NCBI RefSeq assembly: GCF_041435095.1
Contig: NZ_CP108025.1
Span: 4,836,001 to 4,900,000 of the forward strand
Direction: 5' to 3'
DNA from: Kitasatospora sp. NBC_00315
GTDB lineage: Bacteria; Actinomycetota; Actinomycetes; Streptomycetales; Streptomycetaceae
DNA: 64,000 bases
The position numbers were made by a program, and so were the translations under genes. Positions 17,362 through 25,753 of the stretch are shown here, piece by piece (the stretch's first letter is position 1; each line of letters begins with the position of its first letter). Below the pieces are notes generated by a model. That model had not been told where the DNA came from and made no database searches. It saw only the letters and a program-made list of their open reading frames with translations.

Positions 17362-18585
17362 TCAGGCCCGGCGGGCGGCGCGCGTGTGCCAGGGCAGTTC
17401 GATGGTCACCGTGGTCGGGCCGCCGTGCGGGCTCTCCACCAGGAACACCCCGTCCACCGCGCGGATCCGCTCCGCCAGCCCGCCCAGGCCGCTGCCCGGG
17501 TAGGGGGCGGCGCCGCCCTTGCCGTCGTCCTGGACGAGCAGCATCAGCCGGTCCTCGGCCCGCCACAGGTCCACCGTGGCGGAGCGCGCGCCGGAGTGCT
17601 TGGAGACGTTGGTCAGCAACTCGCTGACGGTGAAGTACGCGATCCCCTCGACCGCGGAGTCGGGCCGCTCGACGGCGCCGTCCGCACCACGCAGGTCCAC
17701 GTGCACCTTGACCCCGCCCGGGACGGTGCAGCGGGCGGCGACCGCCGAGAGGGCGGCGTCCAGGCCGCGGTCGGTCAGCACCGCGGGGTGGATGCCCCGG
17801 GCGAGATCGCGCAGCTCCTGCAGGGCGAGCTTCACCTCGCCGTGCGCGGCGCCGACCATCCTCGCGGCGGCCTCCACGGTGTCCGGCGTCGGCTCGTCCG
17901 TCAGCTTCTCCTTGGCCAGGCCCAGATCCATCGCCAGCGCGACCAGCCGGGCCTGCGCGCCGTCGTGCAGATCACGCTCGATCCGGCGCAGGTCGGCGGC
18001 CGCGGTGTCGACCACCGTGCCGCGGTCGTCCTCCAGCTCGCGCACCCGCGCGGCGAGCGCGGTGGGGGCGAGCAGGCTCTCGGTCAGCATCCGGTCGACG
18101 GCGGTCTGGAAGGCGACGACCCACGGCAGCACCGGCCAGCCGACGATCAGGCACACCAGGGTGAGGGCGAAACTCAGGACGCCCCAGGGCAGCAGCAGCA
18201 CGTGGTGGAGCGCCGAGCGCCACCCCAGACCGTCGGTGAGCGAGGCGATCACCCAGCCGGTCAGACCGGGCCGGCGCACCGACAGCGGCTCCGGCTCGCC
18301 CACCTCGGCTCCCGCCGCCCGGGCCCGGGAGCGGGCCGGCGTGCCCAGCCTGCGGCAGCCGGTCAGCCCCAGGGCGAGCAGCGGCAGCCCGATCACGGTG
18401 ACGGACAGCGCCAGGCCCACGCTCAGCAGAGTCACCGTGAAGACGAATCCGACGATCCCGAGCGGCAGGTTGAGCAGCAGTTTCAACACCTGCTGCCACA
18501 TCTGGGCGCCGTAGGCAGGCACCCGGTCGCCCTCGGTGTCCCGCCGCCGGATGGCGTCCGCGGTGCGGTGGAGCAGAGGCTTCAT
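17362..18585 (-). CDS. orphan sensor histidine kinase (HisKA_3 type)
   Basis: A 407-residue sensor kinase. The N-terminal half has about four transmembrane helices in two pairs (residues about 35-75 and 130-165) in the putative-sensor arrangement common in streptomycetes. The dimerisation/phosphoacceptor helix carries RRIERDLHDGAQARLVALAM near residue 215, with the phosphorylated His in LHDG. The ATPase domain has an N-box (FTVSELLTNVSKHSGA) and G-boxes (QDDGKGGA, GSGLGGLAERI). No response regulator gene adjoins it, which is unusual for this family. It is divergent from the nuo operon. Confidence 0.9.
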   Translation of the reverse strand: MKPLLHRTADAIRRRDTEGDRVPAYGAQMWQQVLKLLLNLPLGIVGFVFTVTLLSVGLALSVTVIGLPLLALGLTGCRRLGTPARSRARAAGAEVGEPEPLSVRRPGLTGWVIASLTDGLGWRSALHHVLLLPWGVLSFALTLVCLIVGWPVLPWVVAFQTAVDRMLTESLLAPTALAARVRELEDDRGTVVDTAAADLRRIERDLHDGAQARLVALAMDLGLAKEKLTDEPTPDTVEAAARMVGAAHGEVKLALQELRDLARGIHPAVLTDRGLDAALSAVAARCTVPGGVKVHVDLRGADGAVERPDSAVEGIAYFTVSELLTNVSKHSGARSATVDLWRAEDRLMLLVQDDGKGGAAPYPGSGLGGLAERIRAVDGVFLVESPHGGPTTVTIELPWHTRAARRA

Positions 18586-18898
18586 CAGGATCTACCGTCC
18601 CTCTAGGTGGAGCTGCTGCCCCCAGCTTCCCTGGCGGGAGCGGGCCGGGGCCATGGGGGTGATCCGTGTTCGCACCCGGGGGTTATCCCCACCCCCTGTG
18701 CGCGGCGGCGCTCCGCGCGAGGCCCCGCCCGGCGTCCGGGCCCGGGCGTCTTGCGGAGCGGGCAGGGTGCGGGGGCAGGTGGCGGTGCACTTAGACTCAC
18801 GCCTTAGCGATGGTTATGGGCGCGTAAAGAACACGGTCACAAGGCCCTCCGGGATCTCCCGGGCGGGCCGGGAGCACAGCCGATGTGGAGGCGAACGC
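18586..18898. other. 313 bp regulatory region before the nuo operon
   Basis: No gene is supported. It holds the promoters of the divergent histidine kinase and nuoA and a candidate Rex operator at 18826-18841. Confidence 0.5.
18826..18841 (+). promoter_or_regulatory. candidate Rex operator (ROP) upstream of nuoA
   Basis: AAAGAACACGGTCACA matches the S. coelicolor Rex consensus TGTGAACGCGTTCACA (recalled) at 11 of 16 positions, with the CACA half nearly intact. It lies 58-73 bases before the nuoA ATG. Rex senses NADH/NAD+ and represses respiratory genes in S. coelicolor. The other half is weak, so the call is tentative. Confidence 0.4.
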
Positions 18899-19315
18899 AT
18901 GGAGGGGCAGCCGGTAGCTGCCGTCGCGGCCGACCCTGCGGTGGGCAGCGGCTACTTCGACGCGTACGCGGCGGTGGGCCTGCTCGCCGTCGTCGGCGTG
19001 CTCTTCGTCGCGGTGTCGTTCACCGCCAACCGGCTGCTGCGGCCGGTGGTGCACTCGCCCGAGAAGCTGCTCAGCTACGAGTGCGGCGTGGACCCCGTCG
19101 GCGAGGACTGGGCGCACACCCAGATCCGCTACTACGTGTACGCCTTCCTGTACGTGATCTTCGCGGTCGACGCCGTCTTCCTGTTCCCCTGGGCCACGGT
19201 CTTCGCCGCGGCCGGGTTCGGCGCGGGCACGCTGGTCGAGATGTTCGTCTTCATCGGCTTCCTCGCGGTCGGACTGCTCTACGCCTGGAAGAAGGGCGTT
19301 CTGGAATGGACGTGA
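18899..19315 (+). CDS. nuoA: NADH-quinone oxidoreductase subunit A
   Basis: A 138-residue complex I membrane subunit with three transmembrane helices (about residues 20-43, 85-108 and 112-133) and the conserved loop YECGVDPVGEDWAHTQIRYY. ATG 18899 follows GGAGG by seven bases. NuoA sits at the quinone-pocket side of the membrane arm. Its 3' end overlaps nuoB by 10 bp, starting a tightly packed operon of ten nuo genes. Confidence 0.93.
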   Translation: MEGQPVAAVAADPAVGSGYFDAYAAVGLLAVVGVLFVAVSFTANRLLRPVVHSPEKLLSYECGVDPVGEDWAHTQIRYYVYAFLYVIFAVDAVFLFPWATVFAAAGFGAGTLVEMFVFIGFLAVGLLYAWKKGVLEWT

Positions 19316-19956
19316 CCCACGGCCACGCGCACGGCCACTCGCACGGCCGGCCCGGTGACACCGGCGCCGTCCCGCTCGGCATGCCGGATCCGGCCCGCCC
19401 CGGTGGCGCCGTCGAGCCGGACCGCCTGGGCCCGCTGGCCCGGCTGGCGCCGGACCCGGTCAAGGTGGTGCTCAACTGGGGGCGCCGCTACAGCCTCTGG
19501 TGCTTCAACTTCGGCCTGGCCTGCTGCGCGATCGAGTTCATCGCCGCGTCCATGGCCAAGCACGACTTCATCAGGATGGGTGTGATCCCGTTCGCGCCCG
19601 GCCCGCGACAGGCCGACCTGATGATCGTCTCGGGCACCGTGACGGACAAGATGGCACCCGCCGTCAAGCGCCTCTACGAGCAGATGCCCGAGCCGAAGTA
19701 CGTCATCTCCTTCGGCGCCTGCTCCAACTCCGGCGGTCCCTACTGGGACTCGTACTCCGTCACCAAGGGCGTGGACCAGATCATCCCGGTCGACGTCTAC
19801 GTGCCGGGCTGCCCGCCCCGCCCCGAGGCCCTGCTCCAGGGCATCCTCAAGCTGCAGGAGAAGATCGCCGCCGAGTCGCTGCCCGAGCGCTACGCCGCCC
19901 CGGCGTCCGCGCTGCGCCGGCCGCTGGTGGCCGGACCGGAGGGCGGCCGGCAGTGA
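19306..19956 (+). CDS. nuoB: NADH-quinone oxidoreductase subunit B with His-rich leader
   Basis: A 216-residue NuoB carrying the ligands of the N2 [4Fe-4S] cluster: adjacent C73 and C74 in LACCAIEF, one Cys in FGACSNSGG and one in VPGCPPRPEAL. An unusual feature is the first 11 residues (MDVTHGHAHGHSHG region), with six His in alternation with Gly/Ala/Ser, followed by an extended leader of about 40 residues before the conserved RYSLWCFNFG core. The tail is about 20 residues longer than minimal NuoB. The start overlaps nuoA; the stop overlaps nuoC (GTGA). Confidence 0.93.
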   Translation: MDVTHGHAHGHSHGRPGDTGAVPLGMPDPARPGGAVEPDRLGPLARLAPDPVKVVLNWGRRYSLWCFNFGLACCAIEFIAASMAKHDFIRMGVIPFAPGPRQADLMIVSGTVTDKMAPAVKRLYEQMPEPKYVISFGACSNSGGPYWDSYSVTKGVDQIIPVDVYVPGCPPRPEALLQGILKLQEKIAAESLPERYAAPASALRRPLVAGPEGGRQ

Positions 19957-21035
19957 GCTTCGACCGCACCCCCGAGGAGCTCGCGGCCGCGATCGGCACG
20001 TGGGCGACCGCCGCCGAGGCGTACGAGCTGATCACCGTCGAGGTGCCCGCCGAGCACTGGATCGACGCCCTGACCACCGCCCGGGACACCCTGGGCCTGA
20101 GCTACTTCGACTGGCTGAGCGCGGTGGACGAGCTGGCCGACGGCTTCTCGGTCGCCGCCCACCTCGCCGCCGTGGACGCCTCCGGTGTCCGGCACCTGCT
20201 GGTCCGCACCAGGGTGCCGCGCGAGCGGGCCGCACTGCCGACCGCCCTCGGCGTCTACGCCGGGGCCGGCTGGCACGAGCGCGAGACGAACGAGATGTTC
20301 GGCATCGACTTCACCGGCCACCCGCACCTGGTCACCCTGTTGCTCCCGGACGGCTTCGAGGGCCATCCGCTGCGCAAGGAGTTCGTCCTCGCGGCCCGGG
20401 TCGCCAAGGCCTGGCCGGGTGCCAAGGAGCCGGGCGAGTCCGACCACGGCGACGGGCCCGCGCGGCGAAAGATGCAGCCCCCCGGGGTGCCCGACCCGAA
20501 CGAGTGGGGGCCGCTCAAGGGCACCCTGCCACCCGTGGCCGAGCGACCGGCCCGGGGAGCGCGGGCGGCGGGCGCGGCCGGCCGGACGCCTCGCGCGGCC
20601 GGTGCCGCGGGCGCCGAGGGCGCCGAGGGCGCACCGCCGATCCGGGTGGACCGGCCCCGCCGGACCCGCTCCATCACCGAGGGGTCGGCGAGCCAGACGG
20701 CGGCCGCTGCGGAGTCCGCCCCGGCCGCACCCGCACCCGGCCCGGCGCCGACGTCCGACCGGACGCCGGCCGGGGCTCCGGCCCCGGAGGCGCCCGCGCG
20801 CCCGGTGAGGACGCGCTCCTCCGACGCGCCCTGGCACAGCCCGGTACCCGCGCACGGACCCGGGACGCCCGAGCCCCCGGCACCCGTCGCCCCCGAGCCC
20901 CCGGAGCCACCGGCGTCCCCGGACGCTCCCGAACCCTCCGCCGAACCCGGCGCCCCCGCCACCGAGCCCCCCGCCACCGAGCCCCCCGCCGCGCCCCCGG
21001 CCCGGACCACCGACCAGGACGGAGACAGCGCGTGA
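19953..21035 (+). CDS. nuoC: NADH-quinone oxidoreductase subunit C with long disordered C-terminal extension
   Basis: A 360-residue protein. Residues about 1-155 are the 30-kDa NuoC domain, including GWHERETNEMFGIDFTGHP and LPDGFEGHPLRKEF. Residues about 160-360 are Pro/Ala/Glu-rich, low in hydrophobic content and probably disordered, with TEPPATEPPA-like repeats. Ordinary NuoC ends soon after the EGHPLRK motif or continues into NuoD as a fusion; here neither the NuoD sequence nor a separate nuoD gene follows. GTG 19953 overlaps the nuoB stop by four bases and the stop overlaps nuoH likewise. Confidence 0.9.
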   Translation: MSFDRTPEELAAAIGTWATAAEAYELITVEVPAEHWIDALTTARDTLGLSYFDWLSAVDELADGFSVAAHLAAVDASGVRHLLVRTRVPRERAALPTALGVYAGAGWHERETNEMFGIDFTGHPHLVTLLLPDGFEGHPLRKEFVLAARVAKAWPGAKEPGESDHGDGPARRKMQPPGVPDPNEWGPLKGTLPPVAERPARGARAAGAAGRTPRAAGAAGAEGAEGAPPIRVDRPRRTRSITEGSASQTAAAAESAPAAPAPGPAPTSDRTPAGAPAPEAPARPVRTRSSDAPWHSPVPAHGPGTPEPPAPVAPEPPEPPASPDAPEPSAEPGAPATEPPATEPPAAPPARTTDQDGDSA

Positions 21036-21991
21036 ACCTGCTGGACACGTTGCTGCGCTGCGTCGCCGTGCTCGCCGTCTTCCTGACGTTCCCGCTGATC
21101 ATCGGCCAGACCGAGCACAAGGTGATGGCCCACATGCAGGGCCGGCTCGGCCCGATGTACGCGGGCGGCTTCCACGGCTGGGCGCAGCTCGTCGCCGACG
21201 GCGTCAAGTTCGCGCAGAAGGAGGACATCGTCCCGGCGGCCGCCGACCGGCGGGTCTTCCAGCTGGCCCCGGCCGTCTCGCTGCTGCCCTACCTGATCGT
21301 CCTGCTCGCCGTACCGGTCGGCCCCGGCGGCTTCGTCGGGCAGGCCATCGACGCCGGTCTGTTCTTCGTGCTGGCCGTGATGGGCGTCGGGGTGATCGGC
21401 AAGCTGATGGCCGGCTGGGCGTCGGCGAACAAGTTCTCCCTGCTCGGCGGCCTGCGCACGGCCGCCCAGCTGATGTCGTACGAGCTGCCGATGGTGCTGG
21501 CCGCCGCCTCGGTGGCGATGGCGGCCGGCACCCTGTCGCTGCCGGGCATCGTGGACGCCTTCGAGTGGTACTGGATCCCGTGGCAGGCGATCGGCGGGTT
21601 CGTGTTCTTCACGGCCGGCCTGGCCGAGCTGCAGCGCCCGCCGTTCGACATGCCGGTGGCCGACTCCGAGATCATCTTCGGCGCGTACACCGAGTACACC
21701 GGCCTGCGCTTCGCCTTCTTCCTGCTCTCCGAGTACGCGGGCATCCTGGTCGTCTCAGCGCTGACCGCCGTCCTCTTCCTGGGCGGCTGGCACGGCCCGA
21801 TGCCGGATCAGCTCGGCTGGCTCTGGACCGTCCTCAAGACCTTCGCGCTGGCCTTCGTCGTGATCTGGCTGCGGGTCACCTACCCCCGACTGCGCGAGGA
21901 CCAGCTGATGCGCTTCGCGTGGACGGGCCTGATCCCGCTCGCCCTCCTCCAGCTCGCCCTCACCGGCGTCGTCAAGGTGGCGATCTCCTGA
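21032..21991 (+). CDS. nuoH: NADH-quinone oxidoreductase subunit H
   Basis: A 319-residue eight-helix membrane subunit forming the quinone-binding junction. Conserved blocks: GQTEHKVMAHMQGRLGP near residue 25, WASANKFSLLGGLRTAAQLMSYE near 130-150, and LAELQRPPFDMPVADSE near 205-220. The last block is usually ETNRAPFDLPEAE in bacteria, so this copy differs at several normally fixed positions of the quinone cavity loop while keeping the PFD and two acidic residues. GTG 21032 overlaps the nuoC stop; the stop shares a base with nuoI. Confidence 0.92.
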   Translation: MNLLDTLLRCVAVLAVFLTFPLIIGQTEHKVMAHMQGRLGPMYAGGFHGWAQLVADGVKFAQKEDIVPAAADRRVFQLAPAVSLLPYLIVLLAVPVGPGGFVGQAIDAGLFFVLAVMGVGVIGKLMAGWASANKFSLLGGLRTAAQLMSYELPMVLAAASVAMAAGTLSLPGIVDAFEWYWIPWQAIGGFVFFTAGLAELQRPPFDMPVADSEIIFGAYTEYTGLRFAFFLLSEYAGILVVSALTAVLFLGGWHGPMPDQLGWLWTVLKTFALAFVVIWLRVTYPRLREDQLMRFAWTGLIPLALLQLALTGVVKVAIS

Positions 21992-22557
21992 TGACTCTCC
22001 CCTTCCTGAAGGGCCCCGGCTCCGGCCTGGCCAAGGGCCTGGCGGTCACCCTGCGGACGATGACGAGGAAGACCGTCACCGCCCAGTACCCCGACGTGCA
22101 GCCCGACCTCCCGCCGCGCAGCCGGGGGGTGATCGCGCTGCTGGAGGAGAACTGCACCGTCTGCATGCTGTGCGCCCGCGAGTGCCCGGACTGGTGCATC
22201 TACATCGACTCCCACAAGGAGACGCTGCCCGCGGCCGACCCGAACGCCCGGGCCCGCACGCGCAACGTGCTGGACCGCTTCGCGATCGACTTCTCGCTCT
22301 GCATGTACTGCGGGATCTGCATCGAGGTCTGCCCCTTCGACGCGCTGTTCTGGTCGCCGGAGTTCGAGTACGCCGAGACCGACATCCTGGAGCTCACCCA
22401 CGAGCGGGACAAGCTCCGCGAGTGGATGTGGACCGTCCCGGCGCCGCCCGCGCTGGACCCGGGGGCCGAGGAGCCCAAGGAGATCGCGGCCTCCCGCAAG
22501 GCGGCCGAGAAGATGGCCGCAGCGGCCCAGGCCGCGGCCGGGGGTGAGCAGGCGTGA
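21991..22557 (+). CDS. nuoI: NADH-quinone oxidoreductase subunit I (2 x [4Fe-4S])
   Basis: A 188-residue ferredoxin-like subunit. The two cluster motifs are CTVCMLCARECP and CMYCGICIEVCP, carrying N6a and N6b between the hydrophilic arm and N2. An Ala/Glu-rich C-terminal helix of about 30 residues extends beyond the core. Its ATG shares a base with the nuoH stop, and its own stop overlaps nuoJ. Its presence is notable because the upstream electron-input subunits NuoE, F and G are missing from the operon. Confidence 0.94.
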   Translation: MTLPFLKGPGSGLAKGLAVTLRTMTRKTVTAQYPDVQPDLPPRSRGVIALLEENCTVCMLCARECPDWCIYIDSHKETLPAADPNARARTRNVLDRFAIDFSLCMYCGICIEVCPFDALFWSPEFEYAETDILELTHERDKLREWMWTVPAPPALDPGAEEPKEIAASRKAAEKMAAAAQAAAGGEQA

Positions 22558-23240
22558 CCTCCCTGCTGGCCGCCGCCGGTCCACTGGAGCCGGCCGCCCG
22601 CTCCTTCCTCTCCCCGACCGGCGCCGAGATCGTGTTCCTGCTGGTGGGCGTCGCCGTGCTCGGCTCCGCCCTGGTCGCGGTCACCACCAGGCAGCTGGTG
22701 CACGCCGCGCTCTGGCTGGTGGTCGCGCTCGGCGGGCTCGCCGTGGAGTTCCTGCTGCTCACCGCCGAGTTCGTCGCCTGGGTCCAGGTGCTGATCTACC
22801 TCGGTTCGGTGGTGGTCCTGGTGCTCTTCGGCCTGATGCTCACCAAGGCCCCGATCGGCCGGTCGCCGGACGCCGACTCCGGCAACCGATGGGTCGCCCT
22901 CGCGGTGGCCCTGGCCGCCGCGGGCACCCTGGTGACCCTGGTCGTGGACGCCTTCCGCAGTGCGTGGATCGACCTCGGCGGCGGCGCCGGCTCCACTCAG
23001 GCGGTCGGCACCAGCCTGTTCCGCCACTGGGTGCTGCCCTTCGAGGCGCTGTCCGTCCTGCTGCTGGCGGCCCTCGTGGGCGCCATCGTGCTGTCCCGCA
23101 GCCGCAAGGCCGCGGTACCCCGGCCCCGGCCCGGCAGGCTGCGGGCCGGCAAGCCGGTCGGCACGCGGGGCCGCGCGGGCGCCCGGCCCGCGCCCGCCCC
23201 GGAGCCCGACTCCTCGACGACCCCTCCGCAGGAGCGCTGA
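22554..23240 (+). CDS. nuoJ: NADH-quinone oxidoreductase subunit J
   Basis: A 228-residue membrane subunit with five predicted helices, including AALWLVVALGGLAVEFLLL and QVLIYLGSVVVLVLFGLML. The latter carries the YLGxVxVLVLF block typical of NuoJ, which holds the pi-bulge helix. A basic Pro/Arg/Ala tail of about 40 residues is low complexity. The GTG at 22554 overlaps the nuoI stop by four bases; six bases separate it from nuoK. Confidence 0.9.
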   Translation: MTSLLAAAGPLEPAARSFLSPTGAEIVFLLVGVAVLGSALVAVTTRQLVHAALWLVVALGGLAVEFLLLTAEFVAWVQVLIYLGSVVVLVLFGLMLTKAPIGRSPDADSGNRWVALAVALAAAGTLVTLVVDAFRSAWIDLGGGAGSTQAVGTSLFRHWVLPFEALSVLLLAALVGAIVLSRSRKAAVPRPRPGRLRAGKPVGTRGRAGARPAPAPEPDSSTTPPQER

Positions 23241-23246
23241 CCGCCG

Positions 23247-23633
23247 ATGCACCTCGTCTACCCAGCCGTCCTCGCCGCGCTGCTCTTCGCCGTCGGCGTG
23301 TACGGCGTGCTCGCCCGGCGCAACGTCGTCCTGGTGCTGATGTCGGTCGAGCTGATGCTCAACGCCGTCAACCTCAACCTGGTCGCCTTCGACGCCTGGC
23401 TGCGCGACTCGCTGCACGCCGGCCAGGCGCTCACCCTGTTCACCATCACGGTGGCCGCCGCCGAGATCGGCCTCGGCCTGGCGATCGTCCTGCTGGTCTT
23501 CCGGACGAGGGGAACCGCCGACATCGACCGCATCACCGCCCTCGGTGACCCGGCCGAGGCCGACACCCGCGAAACCGCCGCCGACGAGGCACCCGCCGGG
23601 ACCGAAGCGCTGAAGGGCCAGGCCGTCGCATGA
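23247..23633 (+). CDS. nuoK: NADH-quinone oxidoreductase subunit K
   Basis: A 128-residue subunit with three helices. The MSVELMLNAVNLNLVAF block carries the conserved membrane Glu (E in SVELML), and a second Glu is in VAAAEIGLGLAI; both are proton-channel residues. The last about 28 residues (TADEAPAGTEALK) extend past normal NuoK length. The stop overlaps the nuoL ATG by four bases. Confidence 0.93.
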   Translation: MHLVYPAVLAALLFAVGVYGVLARRNVVLVLMSVELMLNAVNLNLVAFDAWLRDSLHAGQALTLFTITVAAAEIGLGLAIVLLVFRTRGTADIDRITALGDPAEADTRETAADEAPAGTEALKGQAVA

Positions 23634-25657
23634 ACCTCGCCCTGCCCGCGCTCGTCCCCGCGCTGCCGGCCCTCGGCGCCGTCGCCACCCTGGCCACCGG
23701 CCGCCGGGCGCCGGGCTTCGCCCGGCCGCTGGCGATCCTCCCGGTGGCCGCCTCCGCCGTGCTCGCCCTGGTCGTCGCCCTCCAGCTCGGCACCGGCCAG
23801 GTGCTGGACGCCGCCACCCGGCTCACGCCGACCGGCGGCCCCGACATCTCGCTGGCCGTCCACCTGGACGGCTTCAGCTCGCTGATCTCCGTCCTGGTCG
23901 GCCTGGTCGCCACCTGCGTGCAGGTCTACTCGACCGCCTATCTCAAGGACGACCCGCGCTACCCGTCGTACGCCGCGCTGGTCTCGCTCTTCACGGCGGC
24001 GATGTTCCTGGTCGTCTACTCCGGTGATCTGATCGTCCTGCTGGTCGGCTGGGAGCTCATGGGCATCTGCTCGTACTTCCTGATCGGCCACCACTGGGAG
24101 AGCGCCGACGCGCGCTCCGCCTCGCTCAAGGCCTTCCTGGTCACCAAGCTCGGCGACGTGCCCTTCCTGTTCGGCCTCTTCCTGCTCGGCGCCGACGCCG
24201 GGAGCTTCCGGATCACGGACGTGCTGGCGGCGGCCGGCGAGGGCAGGCTCGGCCACCCCACCCTGATCGCGCTGCTGCTGCTCGCCGGGGTGGCCGGCAA
24301 GAGCGCGCAGTTCCCGCTGCACACCTGGCTCCCGGACGCGATGGCCGGCCCGACCCCGGTCAGCGCGCTGATCCACGCCGCGACCATGGTCGCGGCGGGC
24401 ATCTACCTGGTGGCCCGGCTGCTGCCGGTGTTCCTGCTCTCCGGCGCCGCCCTGGTCGTCCTCGCGGTGATGGCCGCGATCACCATGATCGGCTCCGCGC
24501 TCTGCGCGCTCGCCCAGGACGACCTCAAGCGGGTGCTCGCGTACTCCACCGTCGGCCAGCTCGGCTACATGGCGGGCGCGCTCGCCAGCGGGGACCGCGA
24601 GGCCTCGGTCTTCCACCTGCTCACCCACGGCGCCTTCAAGGCCCTGCTGTTCCTCGCCGCGGGCGTGGTGATCCACGCCGCGCACACCAACTCGATCTCC
24701 GCGATGGCCCGGATCCCCGGACTGCGCCGGCGCGTCCCCGACGCGTACTGGACGACCGGCATCGCGCTGGTCGCCCTGATCGGGCTGCCGCCGTTCTCCG
24801 GCTTCTTCAGCAAGGAGGCGGTGCTCACCGCCGCCGAGCACGCCGCCACCGGCGAGGCGATCACCAACGGCCTCGGCCCCGCCTCCGCCGTACCGGCGGC
24901 CGCCGGCTGGATCGTGCTGGTCTCGGCCTGCCTCACCGCCCTGCTCACGGCCGCGTACGCGACCCGGCTCTGGCTGGTCGCCTTCCACAGCCCGGCGCCC
25001 GCCGCCGGTACGCCGGTGCGCACCGGCGCCGAGCCCGACGCGCCGTACTCGCCGGAGATCGACGAGGCCGACCCGGCCAGCGCCGAGCCGGCCGCGATGC
25101 GCTGGCCGCTCTGGGTCCTCGCGGTGCCGACGATGGGCTTCGGCGTGGTCGGCCTGCGGTCGGACTGGCTGCCCGCGCTGCTGGACGGCGGTTCGCTGCG
25201 GCCCTCCCCGGTGACCGCCGTGATCGGCACCGGCCTGGCGGTGGCCGGCGTCCTGATCGCGTACGCCGCCTGGCGCTCCGCCGGCGCCCGGCTCGCGGCC
25301 TCCCGGCCGTCGCCCGCGCCCGGCGGCACGGTGCCCGAGCAGGGCGGCCCCCCGCTGGTCGAGCAGTTCCCGGCCGACCCCGGCCGCACCCTGCTCGGAC
25401 CGCTGTTCGGCCCGGCCCGGCACGGCTTCGGCGTCGACCGCCTCTACAGCGCGCTGTTCGTCCGCCCGGTGGGCGCCGCCGCGAGGCTCGTCCGCTTCCT
25501 GGACCGCGAGGTGGTCGAGACGTACGTCCGCGGCGGCGGCTCCGGCGCCGAGCTGCTCGGCCGGGCCGTCCGCTTCGCGCAGAGCGGCAACGCGCAGACG
25601 TACCTCAGCGCGCTGCTCGCCGCCGTCGTCCTGCTCGCCGTCCTGGTGGCGGTGTAG
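23630..25657 (+). CDS. nuoL: NADH-quinone oxidoreductase subunit L
   Basis: A 675-residue antiporter-like subunit at the distal end of the membrane arm. The proton-path signature is complete: Glu in LLVGWELMGICSYFLIG, Lys in AGKSAQFPLHTWLPDAMAG, the SALIHAATMVAAGIY helix and a later Lys in FKALLFLAAG. The C-terminal amphipathic segment is preserved (RPVGAAARLVRFLDREV), with a soluble loop near residues 460-490. It has normal NuoL length. A 96 bp gap to nuoM interrupts the otherwise overlapping operon. Confidence 0.94.
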   Translation: MNLALPALVPALPALGAVATLATGRRAPGFARPLAILPVAASAVLALVVALQLGTGQVLDAATRLTPTGGPDISLAVHLDGFSSLISVLVGLVATCVQVYSTAYLKDDPRYPSYAALVSLFTAAMFLVVYSGDLIVLLVGWELMGICSYFLIGHHWESADARSASLKAFLVTKLGDVPFLFGLFLLGADAGSFRITDVLAAAGEGRLGHPTLIALLLLAGVAGKSAQFPLHTWLPDAMAGPTPVSALIHAATMVAAGIYLVARLLPVFLLSGAALVVLAVMAAITMIGSALCALAQDDLKRVLAYSTVGQLGYMAGALASGDREASVFHLLTHGAFKALLFLAAGVVIHAAHTNSISAMARIPGLRRRVPDAYWTTGIALVALIGLPPFSGFFSKEAVLTAAEHAATGEAITNGLGPASAVPAAAGWIVLVSACLTALLTAAYATRLWLVAFHSPAPAAGTPVRTGAEPDAPYSPEIDEADPASAEPAAMRWPLWVLAVPTMGFGVVGLRSDWLPALLDGGSLRPSPVTAVIGTGLAVAGVLIAYAAWRSAGARLAASRPSPAPGGTVPEQGGPPLVEQFPADPGRTLLGPLFGPARHGFGVDRLYSALFVRPVGAAARLVRFLDREVVETYVRGGGSGAELLGRAVRFAQSGNAQTYLSALLAAVVLLAVLVAV

Positions 25658-25753
25658 CCGGATGACGCACCGCCACCGCCCCCCGCGGCCGTCCGGCCCG
25701 GCGCACCCGCCGCTCACCACCCCGCCCGCCGCAGCAGCCGTTTGGAGCCCCCG

